From SIG603 sp963621245 (GTDB taxonomy: Bacteria > Bacillota > Clostridia > Oscillospirales > Acutalibacteraceae): DNA of 64,000 bases. Shown one piece after another: positions 1 through 8,741 of the stretch. The position numbers were made by a program, and so were the translations under genes. Each line of letters opens with the position of its first letter. The first letter of the stretch is position 1. The notes under the pieces were generated by a model that saw only the letters and a list, made by a program, of their open reading frames with translations, made no database searches and was not told where the DNA came from. The stretch covers positions 1 to 64,000 of the forward strand of contig CAVFCW010000011.1 in the NCBI GenBank assembly GCA_963621245.1. The letters run 5' to 3'.

Positions 1-94
1 ATTATAAATTTTTAATTATTAATTAAAAACCGTTTCCCTTTAAAGGGAAAAAACATCCGAAAACGGGGTATGGGTGAAAGGAAGTGGAAACAGC

Positions 95-901
95 ATGAGT
101 AAAAATGAATACCGAGACTATTATTGCGTGATTTCCGCCGAAGTGCTAAATGATGAGAAAATACCCGACGGGGCAAAAATACTGTACGGCGAGATTAGGG
201 CGCTTTGTGGCAGTGAAGGCTACTGCTTTGCGACAAACGAGTACTTGGCTAAGAGGAGAAACCGCTCAAAAGAGACTGTAAGAGCGTGGATAACGCTACT
301 TTGCGAACTTAATTATCTGAAACGGGTTTTAATTTTCGAAGATGATAAGAGAAACGTGAAAGAAAGACGTTTGTATATTACCGAAAATAATTGCGATGCC
401 GAAAATTCATCAGAGGGTATAGTGAAAAATGATACCTATACAGAACGTTCGGCACAGGGTATCAATGAAAATCTGCCCACCGTATACGGAAAAAACTGCA
501 CAGGCTATACAGGAAAATCCACAGAGGGTATCAAGAAAAATCTGCAGGATAATAATACATATAATAATACAGTTAATAATACAGTTAATAAACATGTGTG
601 TTACCCACAGGATTTTGAAATTCTTTGGGAGATTTATCCGAGAAAGCTTAACAAAAAAGGCGCATTCAAAGCCTACTTGGCAAGGCTTAAAGAGGGCGCG
701 AAAAGCGATGAACTTTTGAGAGCGGCCGAAAACTATTTGAGAAGTATTAAAGACAAGGGCACAGCCGAAAGATTCATCATGCACGCATCAACCTTTTTTG
801 GAGCCGATAAAAGATATGAGGATTATCTCGAGTACCACGAAGAAAAACTTGTCACAAGGTGCCGCATTGTGGCAGAAGACGACGATTTGCCGTTCGGCTG
901 A
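95..901 (+). CDS. Phage/ICE-type replication initiator with N-terminal helix-turn-helix
   Basis: Protein of 268 residues. The N-terminal ~90 residues look like the HTH domain of phage replisome organizers (a YCFATNEYLAKR.RNRSKETV-like recognition helix region). The C-terminal ~75 residues (LWEIYPRKLNKKGAFKAYLA... FIMHASTFFG) match the common C-terminal domain of phage and ICE initiators. Between them lies a polar linker carrying the repeated motif (S)xEGIxxN, which mirrors DNA repeats in the gene. I chose ATG 95 over the in-frame GTG at 74 because AGGAAG at 80-85 is 9 nt upstream. Probable role: origin binding and recruitment of the loader encoded next. Family role is known; activity here is inferred. 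Whether it sits in a live element is unknown because the window starts just upstream. Confidence 0.72.
   Translation: MSKNEYRDYYCVISAEVLNDEKIPDGAKILYGEIRALCGSEGYCFATNEYLAKRRNRSKETVRAWITLLCELNYLKRVLIFEDDKRNVKERRLYITENNCDAENSSEGIVKNDTYTERSAQGINENLPTVYGKNCTGYTGKSTEGIKKNLQDNNTYNNTVNNTVNKHVCYPQDFEILWEIYPRKLNKKGAFKAYLARLKEGAKSDELLRAAENYLRSIKDKGTAERFIMHASTFFGADKRYEDYLEYHEEKLVTRCRIVAEDDDLPFG
411..594 (+). repeat. Iteron-like direct repeats plus AT-rich tract (candidate replication origin)
   Basis: Six imperfect repeats with a 20-24 bp period start near 411, 431, 452, 475, 498 and 519. The shared core is roughly cacaggGTATacaGGAAAAt. They are followed at 549-594 by an almost pure A/T tract that contains the 12-mer aataatacagtt twice in tandem. 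Repeats followed by an AT-rich segment inside an initiator gene is the arrangement of the lambda O gene origin. The repeats are visible directly; the origin role is inferred. Confidence 0.5.
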
Positions 902-926
902 GCCGTTCGGATAAGGAGGGATATTT

Positions 927-1934
927 ATGATAAATGAAATGACGGGTTTTATGTCGCTTGTGGCAAATACCATGAAAAAAGCACGGGCAGAAAGGGAAAT
1001 AGGCGATTACGAGCTTAAAACAGCCAAGGAGCTTCAAACGCCGATGTTTAATTTGCTTCTGACCGAAAAGGAGAACGATAAGGTCTGCTTTTTTCACGAT
1101 TTCGATAACGAGAGCCTTTGGGGACTTGCCGGCGAATATGCGAAAACGGCAGAAGAAAACGGCGGCTTATTAATTTGCGCCACGTGCGATACGCCAAAAG
1201 AATGTTATGTGAAAATCGGAGATAAATTCGTAAAGCTTCCGTGCAACTGCAAACATAAAATTCTCGAGAGAAAAGAAAGCGACGAAAACTTAAAAGCTTA
1301 CGAGCGTGCCCAAAAAATCGAGAGAAACCGCCTTGAGGGCATCGAGGACAAAAAAATACGCAGTTACACTTTCAAAAACGACGACGGTCAAAATCCAAAG
1401 CTCACCGCTTTTGCAAAGGATTACTGCAAGGAGCTTTTAACGCCAAACACTTGGGCAAGAACGGGCGTTATTTTCTGGGGAACAGTCGGCACGGGAAAAA
1501 CCTATATGGCGGCTGCAATCGCAAACGAGCTTATTTCGCACGGCTGGTTTGTGCACGCAACGAACATGAATATCATAATCAACAATATGTGGAACACACG
1601 CGACAAACTCGACTACATTAAGCGATTAAAGCGTTACGACATGATAGTTATCGATGATTTGGGCGCGGAAAGACGCTCGGGCGGCTATGAACTCGATATT
1701 TTGAGCGAGCTTATCGATGAGCTTGAAAGAGCCGATATTCTCGCGGTGATCACAACAAACGAGAGTCTCTCGAGATTTACTCATCCGCAGTCGGAACAGG
1801 AGGGAAGAATTTACGATCGACTTCTCAAAATGTGCCAGTTTCACATAGAAGTGAACGGCAAAAGCAGAAGAAGAGAAACCGTGCGCCAAAATTACGGAAG
1901 ATACGAGCAGATGAAATCAGGTTGGATGCGTTAA
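927..1934 (+). CDS. DnaC/DnaI-like helicase loader ATPase
   Basis: AAA+ ATPase of 335 residues in the DnaC/IstB-like family. Walker A GTVGTGKT is near residue 184 and Walker B MIVIDDLGAE near 238. The N-terminal half has a cysteine cluster (CATCD, ECY, PCNCKH; residues ~84-110) that probably binds zinc, as in other Firmicute loaders. Expected role: loading the replicative helicase at an origin opened by the upstream initiator. It lies 25 bp after the initiator with AAGGAGGG at 913-920, so the two are probably co-transcribed. DnaC-like loaders occur both on chromosomes and in prophage/ICE modules; the pairing with an HTH initiator favours the latter. Confidence 0.8.
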   Translation: MINEMTGFMSLVANTMKKARAEREIGDYELKTAKELQTPMFNLLLTEKENDKVCFFHDFDNESLWGLAGEYAKTAEENGGLLICATCDTPKECYVKIGDKFVKLPCNCKHKILERKESDENLKAYERAQKIERNRLEGIEDKKIRSYTFKNDDGQNPKLTAFAKDYCKELLTPNTWARTGVIFWGTVGTGKTYMAAAIANELISHGWFVHATNMNIIINNMWNTRDKLDYIKRLKRYDMIVIDDLGAERRSGGYELDILSELIDELERADILAVITTNESLSRFTHPQSEQEGRIYDRLLKMCQFHIEVNGKSRRRETVRQNYGRYEQMKSGWMR

Positions 1935-1961
1935 ATATGACTGTATACATTACTCGTTTAT

Positions 1962-1990
1962 TTGACATTTAAGCGCAGATATGATATATT
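1962..1990 (+). promoter_or_regulatory. Strong sigma-A promoter of the glycan operon
   Basis: TTGACA at 1962-1967, 17 bp spacer, TATATT at 1985-1990 preceded by TGA, giving an extended -10 (TGnTATATT). It lies between the loader gene and the first glycosyltransferase and gives that operon its own start. Confidence 0.8.
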
Positions 1991-2053
1991 CATACTAAAT
2001 ATTTGCGTGCGGACGGGGATTTATCCCGCGTGTGCGGCCTAAGAGGTGATTTT

Positions 2054-2860
2054 TTGTCTTTAAAACTTGATGTTTTGGTGTCCTGTATGTTCTCCGACGC
2101 CGAGAAGCTTGTCAAGAAAAGCAAAATCACGGGCGACTGCGTGGTTATTAATCAGTGCGACGAAAATTCTTATGGGGAATTTACTACCGAACACGGCACG
2201 GCACGGGTGTTTTCCTTAAAGGAGCGAGGCCTCACAAAGAGCAGAAACGCCGCCATTTTGAGAAGTGACGCCGACGTTTGCCTTTTGTGCGACGACGACG
2301 AGGTTTTTGCGCCCGATTACCGCGAGAAAATTTTGCGCGCGTATGAAGAGAATAAAACGGCTGACGTGATTATTTTCAAGATGATTGACCGCCCACCTTC
2401 GTTTGAAGATAAAATTATGCGCCTCAAGTTCCCCAAGATTTTAAAGGTCGCTTCGTGGCAGATTTCCTTTAGGCGTGAGAGCCTTATTAAATCCGGCGTG
2501 CGCTTTGACGAAATGCTCGGCTCGGGAACGGGCAACGGTGCAGAGGAGGAACTCAAGTTCTTAAGCGACTGCATCAAAAACAATCTCGAGATATGGTACG
2601 TCCCCTTCGAGATTGCAAAGGTGAACGAATCCGGCGAGAGCAAGTGGTTTTCCGGCTTTGACGAAAAATTCTTCGAGAACAGGGGAGCCACCACGAGATA
2701 CATTCTCGGCTTTCCCACAGCCGCCGCCTACGCCGTCTTTTACTGCGTGAAAAAGCTTCCCATGTACAAAGATAACATAAGCTTTTTTGGCGCACTTCAC
2801 GCCGTCTTTAAGGGCATGCGTGAGAATAAAATCAAAAAAGCCAAGGCTTTAAAAGGATAG
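2054..2860 (+). CDS. Family 2 glycosyltransferase
   Basis: About 268 residues of GT-A fold. LLCDDDEVF (Asp-rich metal/nucleotide-sugar site) lies around residue 80, preceded by a TKSRNAAI segment typical of GT2 enzymes, and an acceptor-side GNGAEEELKF region follows. I prefer the TTG start at 2054 because AGGTG at 2044-2048 is 5 nt upstream; the longer GTG-initiated frame from 2003 adds a non-conserved 17-residue leader. First gene of the surface-glycan operon, 2 nt before the next glycosyltransferase. Donor and acceptor are unknown; context with a galactofuranose pathway suggests polysaccharide assembly at the cytoplasmic membrane face. Confidence 0.8.
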   Translation: MSLKLDVLVSCMFSDAEKLVKKSKITGDCVVINQCDENSYGEFTTEHGTARVFSLKERGLTKSRNAAILRSDADVCLLCDDDEVFAPDYREKILRAYEENKTADVIIFKMIDRPPSFEDKIMRLKFPKILKVASWQISFRRESLIKSGVRFDEMLGSGTGNGAEEELKFLSDCIKNNLEIWYVPFEIAKVNESGESKWFSGFDEKFFENRGATTRYILGFPTAAAYAVFYCVKKLPMYKDNISFFGALHAVFKGMRENKIKKAKALKG

Positions 2861-2862
2861 AT

Positions 2863-3900
2863 ATGGAAAAAATTCTTTCATTTGTGGTTCCGTCATATAA
2901 CAGCTCCAAATTTATGAATACGGTCATCTCTTCGTTTTTGGAGGCAAGCGTTATTGACAAACTCGATATTATCATAGTAAATGACGGCTCGACCGACGAT
3001 ACAGCCGAGAAAGCCGAGAAGTTTACTGAAATATACCCCGACAGCGTTCGCCTTATAAATCAGGAGAACAAGGGCCACGGCGGTGCGCTCAACACGGGTC
3101 TTTTCGCCGCACGCGGAAAATACGTCAAGGTTATAGACGCCGACGATTGGGTCGTGACGAAAAATCTTCCGACATTCGTCGAGAAACTCGAAAAAATCGA
3201 CTCCGATGTCGTTTTAACCCACCACTACACAATCGACGTCGGAAACGGCAACCTCAAGAAAAAGTGGATGAGCTACCCCGAAAAATTCGAGGTGCCTTAT
3301 TCCTTTGACGAGATTATGTCGAGCTGGAAAAGCTTTGACCGCAGTCTCACGTTCCACGGCATAACGTACAATACGGAATTTTATAAAGAAAACTCAATCA
3401 GTTTGTCGGAACACGTTTTCTATGAAGATCACGAGTACGCCACCATTCCGTGCTGTCTTGCCAAAAGCGTGACGCCGATAGATTTGTTCGTCTACTGCTA
3501 CCGCATCGGCGACACGGCACAGTCCGTCTCCGACGAAAATCAGCTCAAGAGACTATCTCACACCGAAAAGGTTCTTGACCGCCTCATAAGCGAATATCCG
3601 AATATGAATTTCACGTCCGATTCGCAGAGAAGATACTACTGCCAAAAGGCTCAGGGACTTCTTTTAAGCTATTTAATCACTTCTCTTTTGGTCGAGAAAG
3701 ACAGAAAAAAGGGCAGGGAAACCGCTTTCAAGGAGATGGAGAAATTCAGAGAAAATCTGCCGCTTGCCTACCAAATGGCAGAAAAGCAGTATAAGGCGTT
3801 CAAAGGCATGAGTCGTCTTCACATCGACAAAAACGGCTGGGAGAGCATTTCGCACTCAAAACTCTACAATAAATTAAGAGGAAATCACAGCTTCGACTGA
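2863..3900 (+). CDS. Family 2 glycosyltransferase (EpsH/WcaA-like)
   Basis: 345 residues. Classic GT2 signatures: SFVVPSYNSSKFM at the N-terminus, IIVNDGSTDDT near residue 40, NKGHGGALNTG near 70, and the DXD-type VIDADDW near 92. The C-terminal part is helical and basic and may bind membrane or acceptor. It follows the first transferase by 2 nt and precedes the ABC exporter permease by 10 nt, so translation is probably coupled. Role: adding a sugar to the lipid-linked glycan. Exact sugar not deducible. Confidence 0.88.
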   Translation: MEKILSFVVPSYNSSKFMNTVISSFLEASVIDKLDIIIVNDGSTDDTAEKAEKFTEIYPDSVRLINQENKGHGGALNTGLFAARGKYVKVIDADDWVVTKNLPTFVEKLEKIDSDVVLTHHYTIDVGNGNLKKKWMSYPEKFEVPYSFDEIMSSWKSFDRSLTFHGITYNTEFYKENSISLSEHVFYEDHEYATIPCCLAKSVTPIDLFVYCYRIGDTAQSVSDENQLKRLSHTEKVLDRLISEYPNMNFTSDSQRRYYCQKAQGLLLSYLITSLLVEKDRKKGRETAFKEMEKFRENLPLAYQMAEKQYKAFKGMSRLHIDKNGWESISHSKLYNKLRGNHSFD

Positions 3901-3910
3901 AAGGTTTGCC

Positions 3911-4783
3911 ATGAATAAAATTATGAAAAAACTTAACCCCAAGGAAGGCTCGTTCTTTGAGGTTTTCAAGTACTGGGACTTGCTCGTGCAGCTTGTTTCA
4001 AGGGACATTAAACTTAAATACAGAAGAAGCTTCTTAGGCTACTTGTGGAGCATTTTGAACCCGCTCTCGGTTATGATAATCATGGCGGTCGTTTTCTCGT
4101 TCCTCTTTGCACAGCGCGTGGAGCTTTTCCCGATTTATCTTCTTGCCGGTAAGTGCTGTTTCGATTTCATTCAGACATCCGCCGACAAGGCAATTTACGC
4201 CATAACGGACAACGATTCGCTCCTTAAAAAGACCTACGTGCCGAAATACATGTTCACCGTCGCAAGAGTAACCTCAACCATGATCGACTTCTTCTTCAGC
4301 CTCGGTGCCATGGTTCTCGTTATGATTGTTTACTCGTTCATCGAGCACAGGGTTCTTTTCTCGTTTTACAATTTCGGATTTGTAATACCGCTATTCGAGC
4401 TTTACATCTATGCGCTGGGCTTGGGACTTCTTTTGTCGGCAGCTCACGTATTTTTCAGGGATATACGCTATATCTTCAACGCTATCATCACGGCTTTGTC
4501 TTACGCTTCCGCGGTTTTCTACAGTGTTGATATGATCTATGAGAACAACTCAAGATTAGCTACGATACTCGCAAAATTCGTGGAGTTTTTCAATCCTATT
4601 TACATTTATATCAAACAGATGAGATATTTCGTCTGGGTTCCCACAATGTCGGGAGAAATTCCCTACTGGAGCTATTTGCATGCTTACGATTTTATTCTCG
4701 GCTTTGCCTACGCCATAGCCATGTTCCTAATCGGCAACGCGGTATTCAAGAAGTCACAGGATAAATTCATCCTTTACATCTGA
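3911..4783 (+). CDS. ABC-2 polysaccharide export permease (Wzm/TagG-like)
   Basis: 290 residues with about six hydrophobic segments. The N-terminal RDIKLKYRRSFLGYLWSILNP is characteristic of Wzm/TagG permeases for O-antigen or teichoic acid. The C-terminus has the usual RYFVW... aromatic-rich segment before the last helix. It pairs with the ATPase 10 nt downstream. Expected function: moving an undecaprenyl-linked glycan across the cytoplasmic membrane. Confidence 0.9.
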   Translation: MNKIMKKLNPKEGSFFEVFKYWDLLVQLVSRDIKLKYRRSFLGYLWSILNPLSVMIIMAVVFSFLFAQRVELFPIYLLAGKCCFDFIQTSADKAIYAITDNDSLLKKTYVPKYMFTVARVTSTMIDFFFSLGAMVLVMIVYSFIEHRVLFSFYNFGFVIPLFELYIYALGLGLLLSAAHVFFRDIRYIFNAIITALSYASAVFYSVDMIYENNSRLATILAKFVEFFNPIYIYIKQMRYFVWVPTMSGEIPYWSYLHAYDFILGFAYAIAMFLIGNAVFKKSQDKFILYI

Positions 4784-4793
4784 GGAGGCAATT

Positions 4794-5717
4794 ATGGAAG
4801 AAAACAATATTTATTCCTCGGTGTCGGATATTCTTGAGAAAGGTCTTGCCGCCGTTATGCCCGATCCGAGCATTAAGGACGAGGACTGCGCCGTTATCGT
4901 CGATGATGTAACCGTTCGATTCAATAAATCGAGCGAGAACATTGATAACCTTAAGGAGTACTTCGTCAAGCTTGTCAAGCACGAGCTTATGTTCCAAGAG
5001 TTTTTGGCTTTGCAGCACGTCAACCTCAAAATAAAAAAGGGCGAGGCGTGGGGAATTATCGGCACGAACGGCTCGGGAAAATCCACACTCTTGAAGTGCA
5101 TAAGCCGAATTTTGAAACCGTACAAGGGCTCTGTAACCGTCAACGGCACAATCGCTTCGCTCATTGAGCTTGGCGCCGGCATCGACCACCGCCTGACGGC
5201 AAGGGAGAACATCTACCTAAACGGCTGCATTCTCGGTTTCGACAAGGAGTTCATCGACTCAAAGTTTGACGAGATTGTCGAGTTCAGCGAGCTTTACGAT
5301 TTCCTCGATACCCCCGTGAAGAATTTTTCCTCCGGTATGATTTCAAGACTCGGTTTCTCCGTCGCAACGATAGTCAAGCCCGATATTTTGATAGTCGACG
5401 AGGTTTTGTCCGTCGGCGACGTGCTTTTCACAAAGAAGTGCATGAACAAAATGGACGAAATGCTTCGTGACGGTGCAACTCTTTTGTTCGTCTCACACGA
5501 CCTCGACAGCGTGCGTTCCATGTGCGAAAAGGCCATTTGGATCGACAAGGGCAACGTCATCATGCAGGGCGATATAGATGTTATAGCGGACGCTTACTCC
5601 ACGCAGATTGAGGGCATCAAGGCGCGCCAGGATATTGAGAGAAGAAACCAAGAGCGCGAGATGAAAGAAGAGGCTCTAAGAATAGCAGAAATGAAAAAGA
5701 ACAGACACAATCAGTAA
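4794..5717 (+). CDS. ABC polysaccharide export ATPase (Wzt/TagH-like)
   Basis: 307 residues. Walker A IIGTNGSGKST near residue 90, signature NFSSGMISRLGF near 177, Walker B ILIVDEVLSVGD near 198 and the H-loop LFVSHD. The nucleotide-binding domain is preceded by ~30 residues and followed by a charged, probably coiled-coil tail (ARQDIERRNQEREMKEEALR). No large C-terminal carbohydrate-binding domain is visible, unlike some Wzt proteins, so export is probably coupled to synthesis without a terminal-cap reader (inference). Partner of the permease just upstream. Confidence 0.92.
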   Translation: MEENNIYSSVSDILEKGLAAVMPDPSIKDEDCAVIVDDVTVRFNKSSENIDNLKEYFVKLVKHELMFQEFLALQHVNLKIKKGEAWGIIGTNGSGKSTLLKCISRILKPYKGSVTVNGTIASLIELGAGIDHRLTARENIYLNGCILGFDKEFIDSKFDEIVEFSELYDFLDTPVKNFSSGMISRLGFSVATIVKPDILIVDEVLSVGDVLFTKKCMNKMDEMLRDGATLLFVSHDLDSVRSMCEKAIWIDKGNVIMQGDIDVIADAYSTQIEGIKARQDIERRNQEREMKEEALRIAEMKKNRHNQ

Positions 5718-5729
5718 AACGAGGTATTT

Positions 5730-7616
5730 ATGAAAGAGTTAAAGCTTCAGAATCTTATGCTTCTGAACGATTTGGACGAAAACATCAGAAAGGTCCCCCA
5801 GCTCCTTTACAATGCGATCTGCCTTAACAGCGAGGCAGAAATTATCGACCGTGCACAGGGCGCACTTGTCTACGACGATTTTGACAAGAGCCACGTTATT
5901 CCTGCACTCACAACGGTTGATTTCGGCGCATACTTCAATGTAATTTCCATCGAGAAATGGAAGAAATACACCTACGCTAAGAAATTCAAGCTTAAAATCA
6001 AGCTTTCCGGTAAGGCTTATTTTGAGTTCTACGAGCTCAGCAAGAACTCGATTTCCGTCAACAGAAACGTTATTTATTCAAAGAGCGTTGAGGCGGATAA
6101 GCCGACAGAGTTCACACTCGAAATTCCCGATTCAAACGCTCCGCTTGTCGGCTACAAGATTACGGCAAACAGCGAAGTGAAAATTTTCGAGGGCGGCGTT
6201 TATACGGACGTTAATGATAACGAAGAGAGAAAGGTTAAAATCTGCATAGCAACCACAACCTTCAGAAAAGAAGCTTTCATCACAAAGAACATCGCTCTTT
6301 TGAAAGCACACGTTCTCGAGAGCGAGGACATGAAGGACTCTATCTTTGTTCACATCATCGATAACGGCAGAACCTTAAATCCCGAGGATTACAACTGCCG
6401 TAACTTAAAGGTAACACCAAACCCCAACGTAGGCGGTTCGGGCGGATTTGCGAAGGGCATGATGGAGGCTCTCTCGCTTGAAGATAAGCCCACTCACGTT
6501 CTCTTGATGGACGACGACGTTCTCATCTCAACGGAGTCGCTTTTCAGAAGTTTCTATCTTCTGAGAATAGTCAAGCCCGAGTACGAGCGCCATTTCATCA
6601 GCGGTGCCATGTTCGACTATGACGACAGACACATGCAGCACGAGGACTTCGGCTACGTAAACAACGAGACAGGCTCATTCGGCGCAGTCAAGGACGATTT
6701 CGATATGAGAAAGCAGATTAATCTTCTCAAAAACGAGGAGCAGAGCTCATTCGAAAAGGACGAGATGTATGCCGCTTGGTGGTATTGCTGTATTCCCGTC
6801 AAGACAATTGAGGAGAACGGCCTCCCGCTTCCGCTTTTCGTCCGAGGCGACGATGTTGAGTACGGCGTAAGATGCCACGCAAAACTTATGACACTTGACG
6901 GCGTTTGCGTATGGCACGTAGGATTTGCGGGCAAGTTCAGCGCATCCATGGAGGCTTACCAGAGCTTTAGAAACGGTATGGTCATCCGTGCCGTAAGCGG
7001 CGTAGGCGAGAAAGCGGACTACCTCAAGATTGTGGACAGATTCTTCTGGCACGAGCTTTGGAGATTTGCATACAACAACGCAGAGCAGTTCCTCGATGTT
7101 ATCGATGACTTCATGAAAGGCCCCGACTGGCTTGCAAACACTAACGCCGAGGACGTCTTTAAGGCTCACGGCAAATTGAACGAGAAGATGGTTCCCGTCG
7201 GCACATTCCCCGATAACTATGACGTTCCGAGAAGATCGAACGCATATGATATATTCAAGAGCGAGCACATCAATCTCGCAAAGAAGATTTGGTACGCCGC
7301 TACATGCAACGGTCATTTCTGGCCGAAGAGACTTCTTCACTCACATCCCGCAGTAACACCTTGCACCTGGTACGATATTCCCGCAAGAAACTGCATGAGA
7401 CAGCGCATTGTTGCCGTTAATATCGCTGATATGACGGGCGTTGTCCGTGAGCGTGACGTCAAGCGCTGCAAGGAGCTTTTGAAGCGCCACAAGCAGGTCG
7501 TCAAGAACTACAAGAAGAACCATTTGGCAGTGGAAAAGCAGTACAGAGAGGCTTCCGAGAAGTTCCGCAGCTGGGAATTCTGGACAGAGTACCTCAAAAA
7601 TCAGTCAAAGGATTAA
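5730..7616 (+). CDS. GlfT2-like galactofuranosyltransferase
   Basis: 628 residues, close to the length of mycobacterial GlfT2. An N-terminal beta-rich domain (~1-165) is followed by a GT-A domain starting at KICIATTTFRKEAFI. A metal-binding triad DDD sits at residues 261-263 (LLMDDDVL), RGDDVEYG gives D374/D375 where GlfT2 has its catalytic acids, and WHVGF places H396 at the usual metal-ligand position. The C-terminal ~200 residues are helical. Expected reaction: processive transfer of galactofuranose from UDP-Galf to a lipid-linked acceptor. The gene for making UDP-Galf follows immediately, which strongly supports the call. Confidence 0.88.
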   Translation: MKELKLQNLMLLNDLDENIRKVPQLLYNAICLNSEAEIIDRAQGALVYDDFDKSHVIPALTTVDFGAYFNVISIEKWKKYTYAKKFKLKIKLSGKAYFEFYELSKNSISVNRNVIYSKSVEADKPTEFTLEIPDSNAPLVGYKITANSEVKIFEGGVYTDVNDNEERKVKICIATTTFRKEAFITKNIALLKAHVLESEDMKDSIFVHIIDNGRTLNPEDYNCRNLKVTPNPNVGGSGGFAKGMMEALSLEDKPTHVLLMDDDVLISTESLFRSFYLLRIVKPEYERHFISGAMFDYDDRHMQHEDFGYVNNETGSFGAVKDDFDMRKQINLLKNEEQSSFEKDEMYAAWWYCCIPVKTIEENGLPLPLFVRGDDVEYGVRCHAKLMTLDGVCVWHVGFAGKFSASMEAYQSFRNGMVIRAVSGVGEKADYLKIVDRFFWHELWRFAYNNAEQFLDVIDDFMKGPDWLANTNAEDVFKAHGKLNEKMVPVGTFPDNYDVPRRSNAYDIFKSEHINLAKKIWYAATCNGHFWPKRLLHSHPAVTPCTWYDIPARNCMRQRIVAVNIADMTGVVRERDVKRCKELLKRHKQVVKNYKKNHLAVEKQYREASEKFRSWEFWTEYLKNQSKD

Positions 7617-7625
7617 GGTGACATT

Positions 7626-8741
7626 ATGGCTAAATATGATTATCTCGTTGTCGGAGCAGGTCTTTACGGCGCAGTCTTCGCATATGAGGCTAAGAAAAAC
7701 GGCAAGAAGGTTCTCGTAATCGACAAGAGAGACCACATTGCGGGCAACATTTACACAGAGGCAAGAAGCGGAATTAACGTACACGTTTACGGCGCACACA
7801 TCTTCCACACGAGCAACAAAGAGGTTTGGAATTACGTTCAGCGTTTTGCTGAGTTCAACAGATACACAAACTCGCCCGTTGCAAAGTATAAGAACGAGCT
7901 TTACAATATGCCGTTCAATATGAACACTTTCTCGAGAATGTGGAACATCACAACTCCCGCAGAGGCTAAGGCTATCATCGAGGAGCAGAGAAAAGAGATA
8001 ACAGGCGAGCCGAAGAACCTCGAGGAGCAGGCAATCTCGCTTGTCGGCCGTGATATTTACGAGAAGCTTGTCAAGTGCTACACGGAGAAGCAGTGGGGAA
8101 GAGACTGTAAAGACCTTCCGCCTTTCATCATCAAGCGTCTTCCCGTTAGATTTACATACGACAACAACTACTTCAACGATATGTATCAGGGAATTCCTAT
8201 GGGCGGTTACACTCAGATGGTCGAGAAAATGCTTGACGGCATCGAGGTAGAGCTCGGAAAGGATTACCTTGCAGACAAGGAGAACTTTGATTCTCTCGCA
8301 GATAAGGTTGTATATACAGGTGCAATCGACGCATATTTTGACTATTGCCTCGGCAACCTCGAGTACAGATCCGTAAGATTCGAGACAGAGGAGCTTGATA
8401 CAGACAACTATCAGGGCAACGCAGTTGTAAACTACAACGACAAAGACCACCCGTGGACGAGAATAATCGAGCACAAGCACTTTGAGTTTGGCACACAGCC
8501 GACAACAATCATCTCGAAGGAGTATTCCGCAGAGTGGAAGCCGGGCGACGAGCCGTATTATCCCGTAAACGACGAGAAGAACGGCGCACTTTACGCAAAG
8601 TACAAGGAGCTTGCAGACAAGGAGACAAACGTAATTTTTGGCGGCAGACTCGGCGAGTACAAGTACTATGATATGGATAAAGTTATCGCAGCGGTGCTTG
8701 GAAAAGTTAAAGAAGAGTTTGGCAAGGTAAGCGAAAATTAA
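7626..8741 (+). CDS. glf: UDP-galactopyranose mutase
   Basis: 371 residues. FAD-binding VVGAGLYGAVFAYEA at the N-terminus, followed by the family hallmark YGAHIFHTSNKEVW and the conserved PFNMNTF and EKQWGRDCKDLP segments. Converts UDP-galactopyranose to UDP-galactofuranose using reduced FAD. It starts 9 nt after the GlfT2-like gene and is the last gene of the operon, supplying its substrate. Length is normal for the bacterial enzyme (~370-390). Confidence 0.96.
   Translation: MAKYDYLVVGAGLYGAVFAYEAKKNGKKVLVIDKRDHIAGNIYTEARSGINVHVYGAHIFHTSNKEVWNYVQRFAEFNRYTNSPVAKYKNELYNMPFNMNTFSRMWNITTPAEAKAIIEEQRKEITGEPKNLEEQAISLVGRDIYEKLVKCYTEKQWGRDCKDLPPFIIKRLPVRFTYDNNYFNDMYQGIPMGGYTQMVEKMLDGIEVELGKDYLADKENFDSLADKVVYTGAIDAYFDYCLGNLEYRSVRFETEELDTDNYQGNAVVNYNDKDHPWTRIIEHKHFEFGTQPTTIISKEYSAEWKPGDEPYYPVNDEKNGALYAKYKELADKETNVIFGGRLGEYKYYDMDKVIAAVLGKVKEEFGKVSEN

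Noticed and set aside
38..53. Perfect palindrome TTCCCTTTAAAGGGAA as terminator
   Set aside because: No T-run on the plus strand and no upstream gene in view; kept only as a remark.
2017..2034. Small GGGA/TCCC hairpin in the glycan operon leader
   Set aside because: Only four base pairs with a four-base loop; too weak to claim regulation.
7605..8480. 291-codon open frame antisense to glf
   Set aside because: Lies wholly opposite a clear UDP-galactopyranose mutase, has no ribosome site, and its Leu/Val/Cys-rich translation is the usual shadow of this codon usage.
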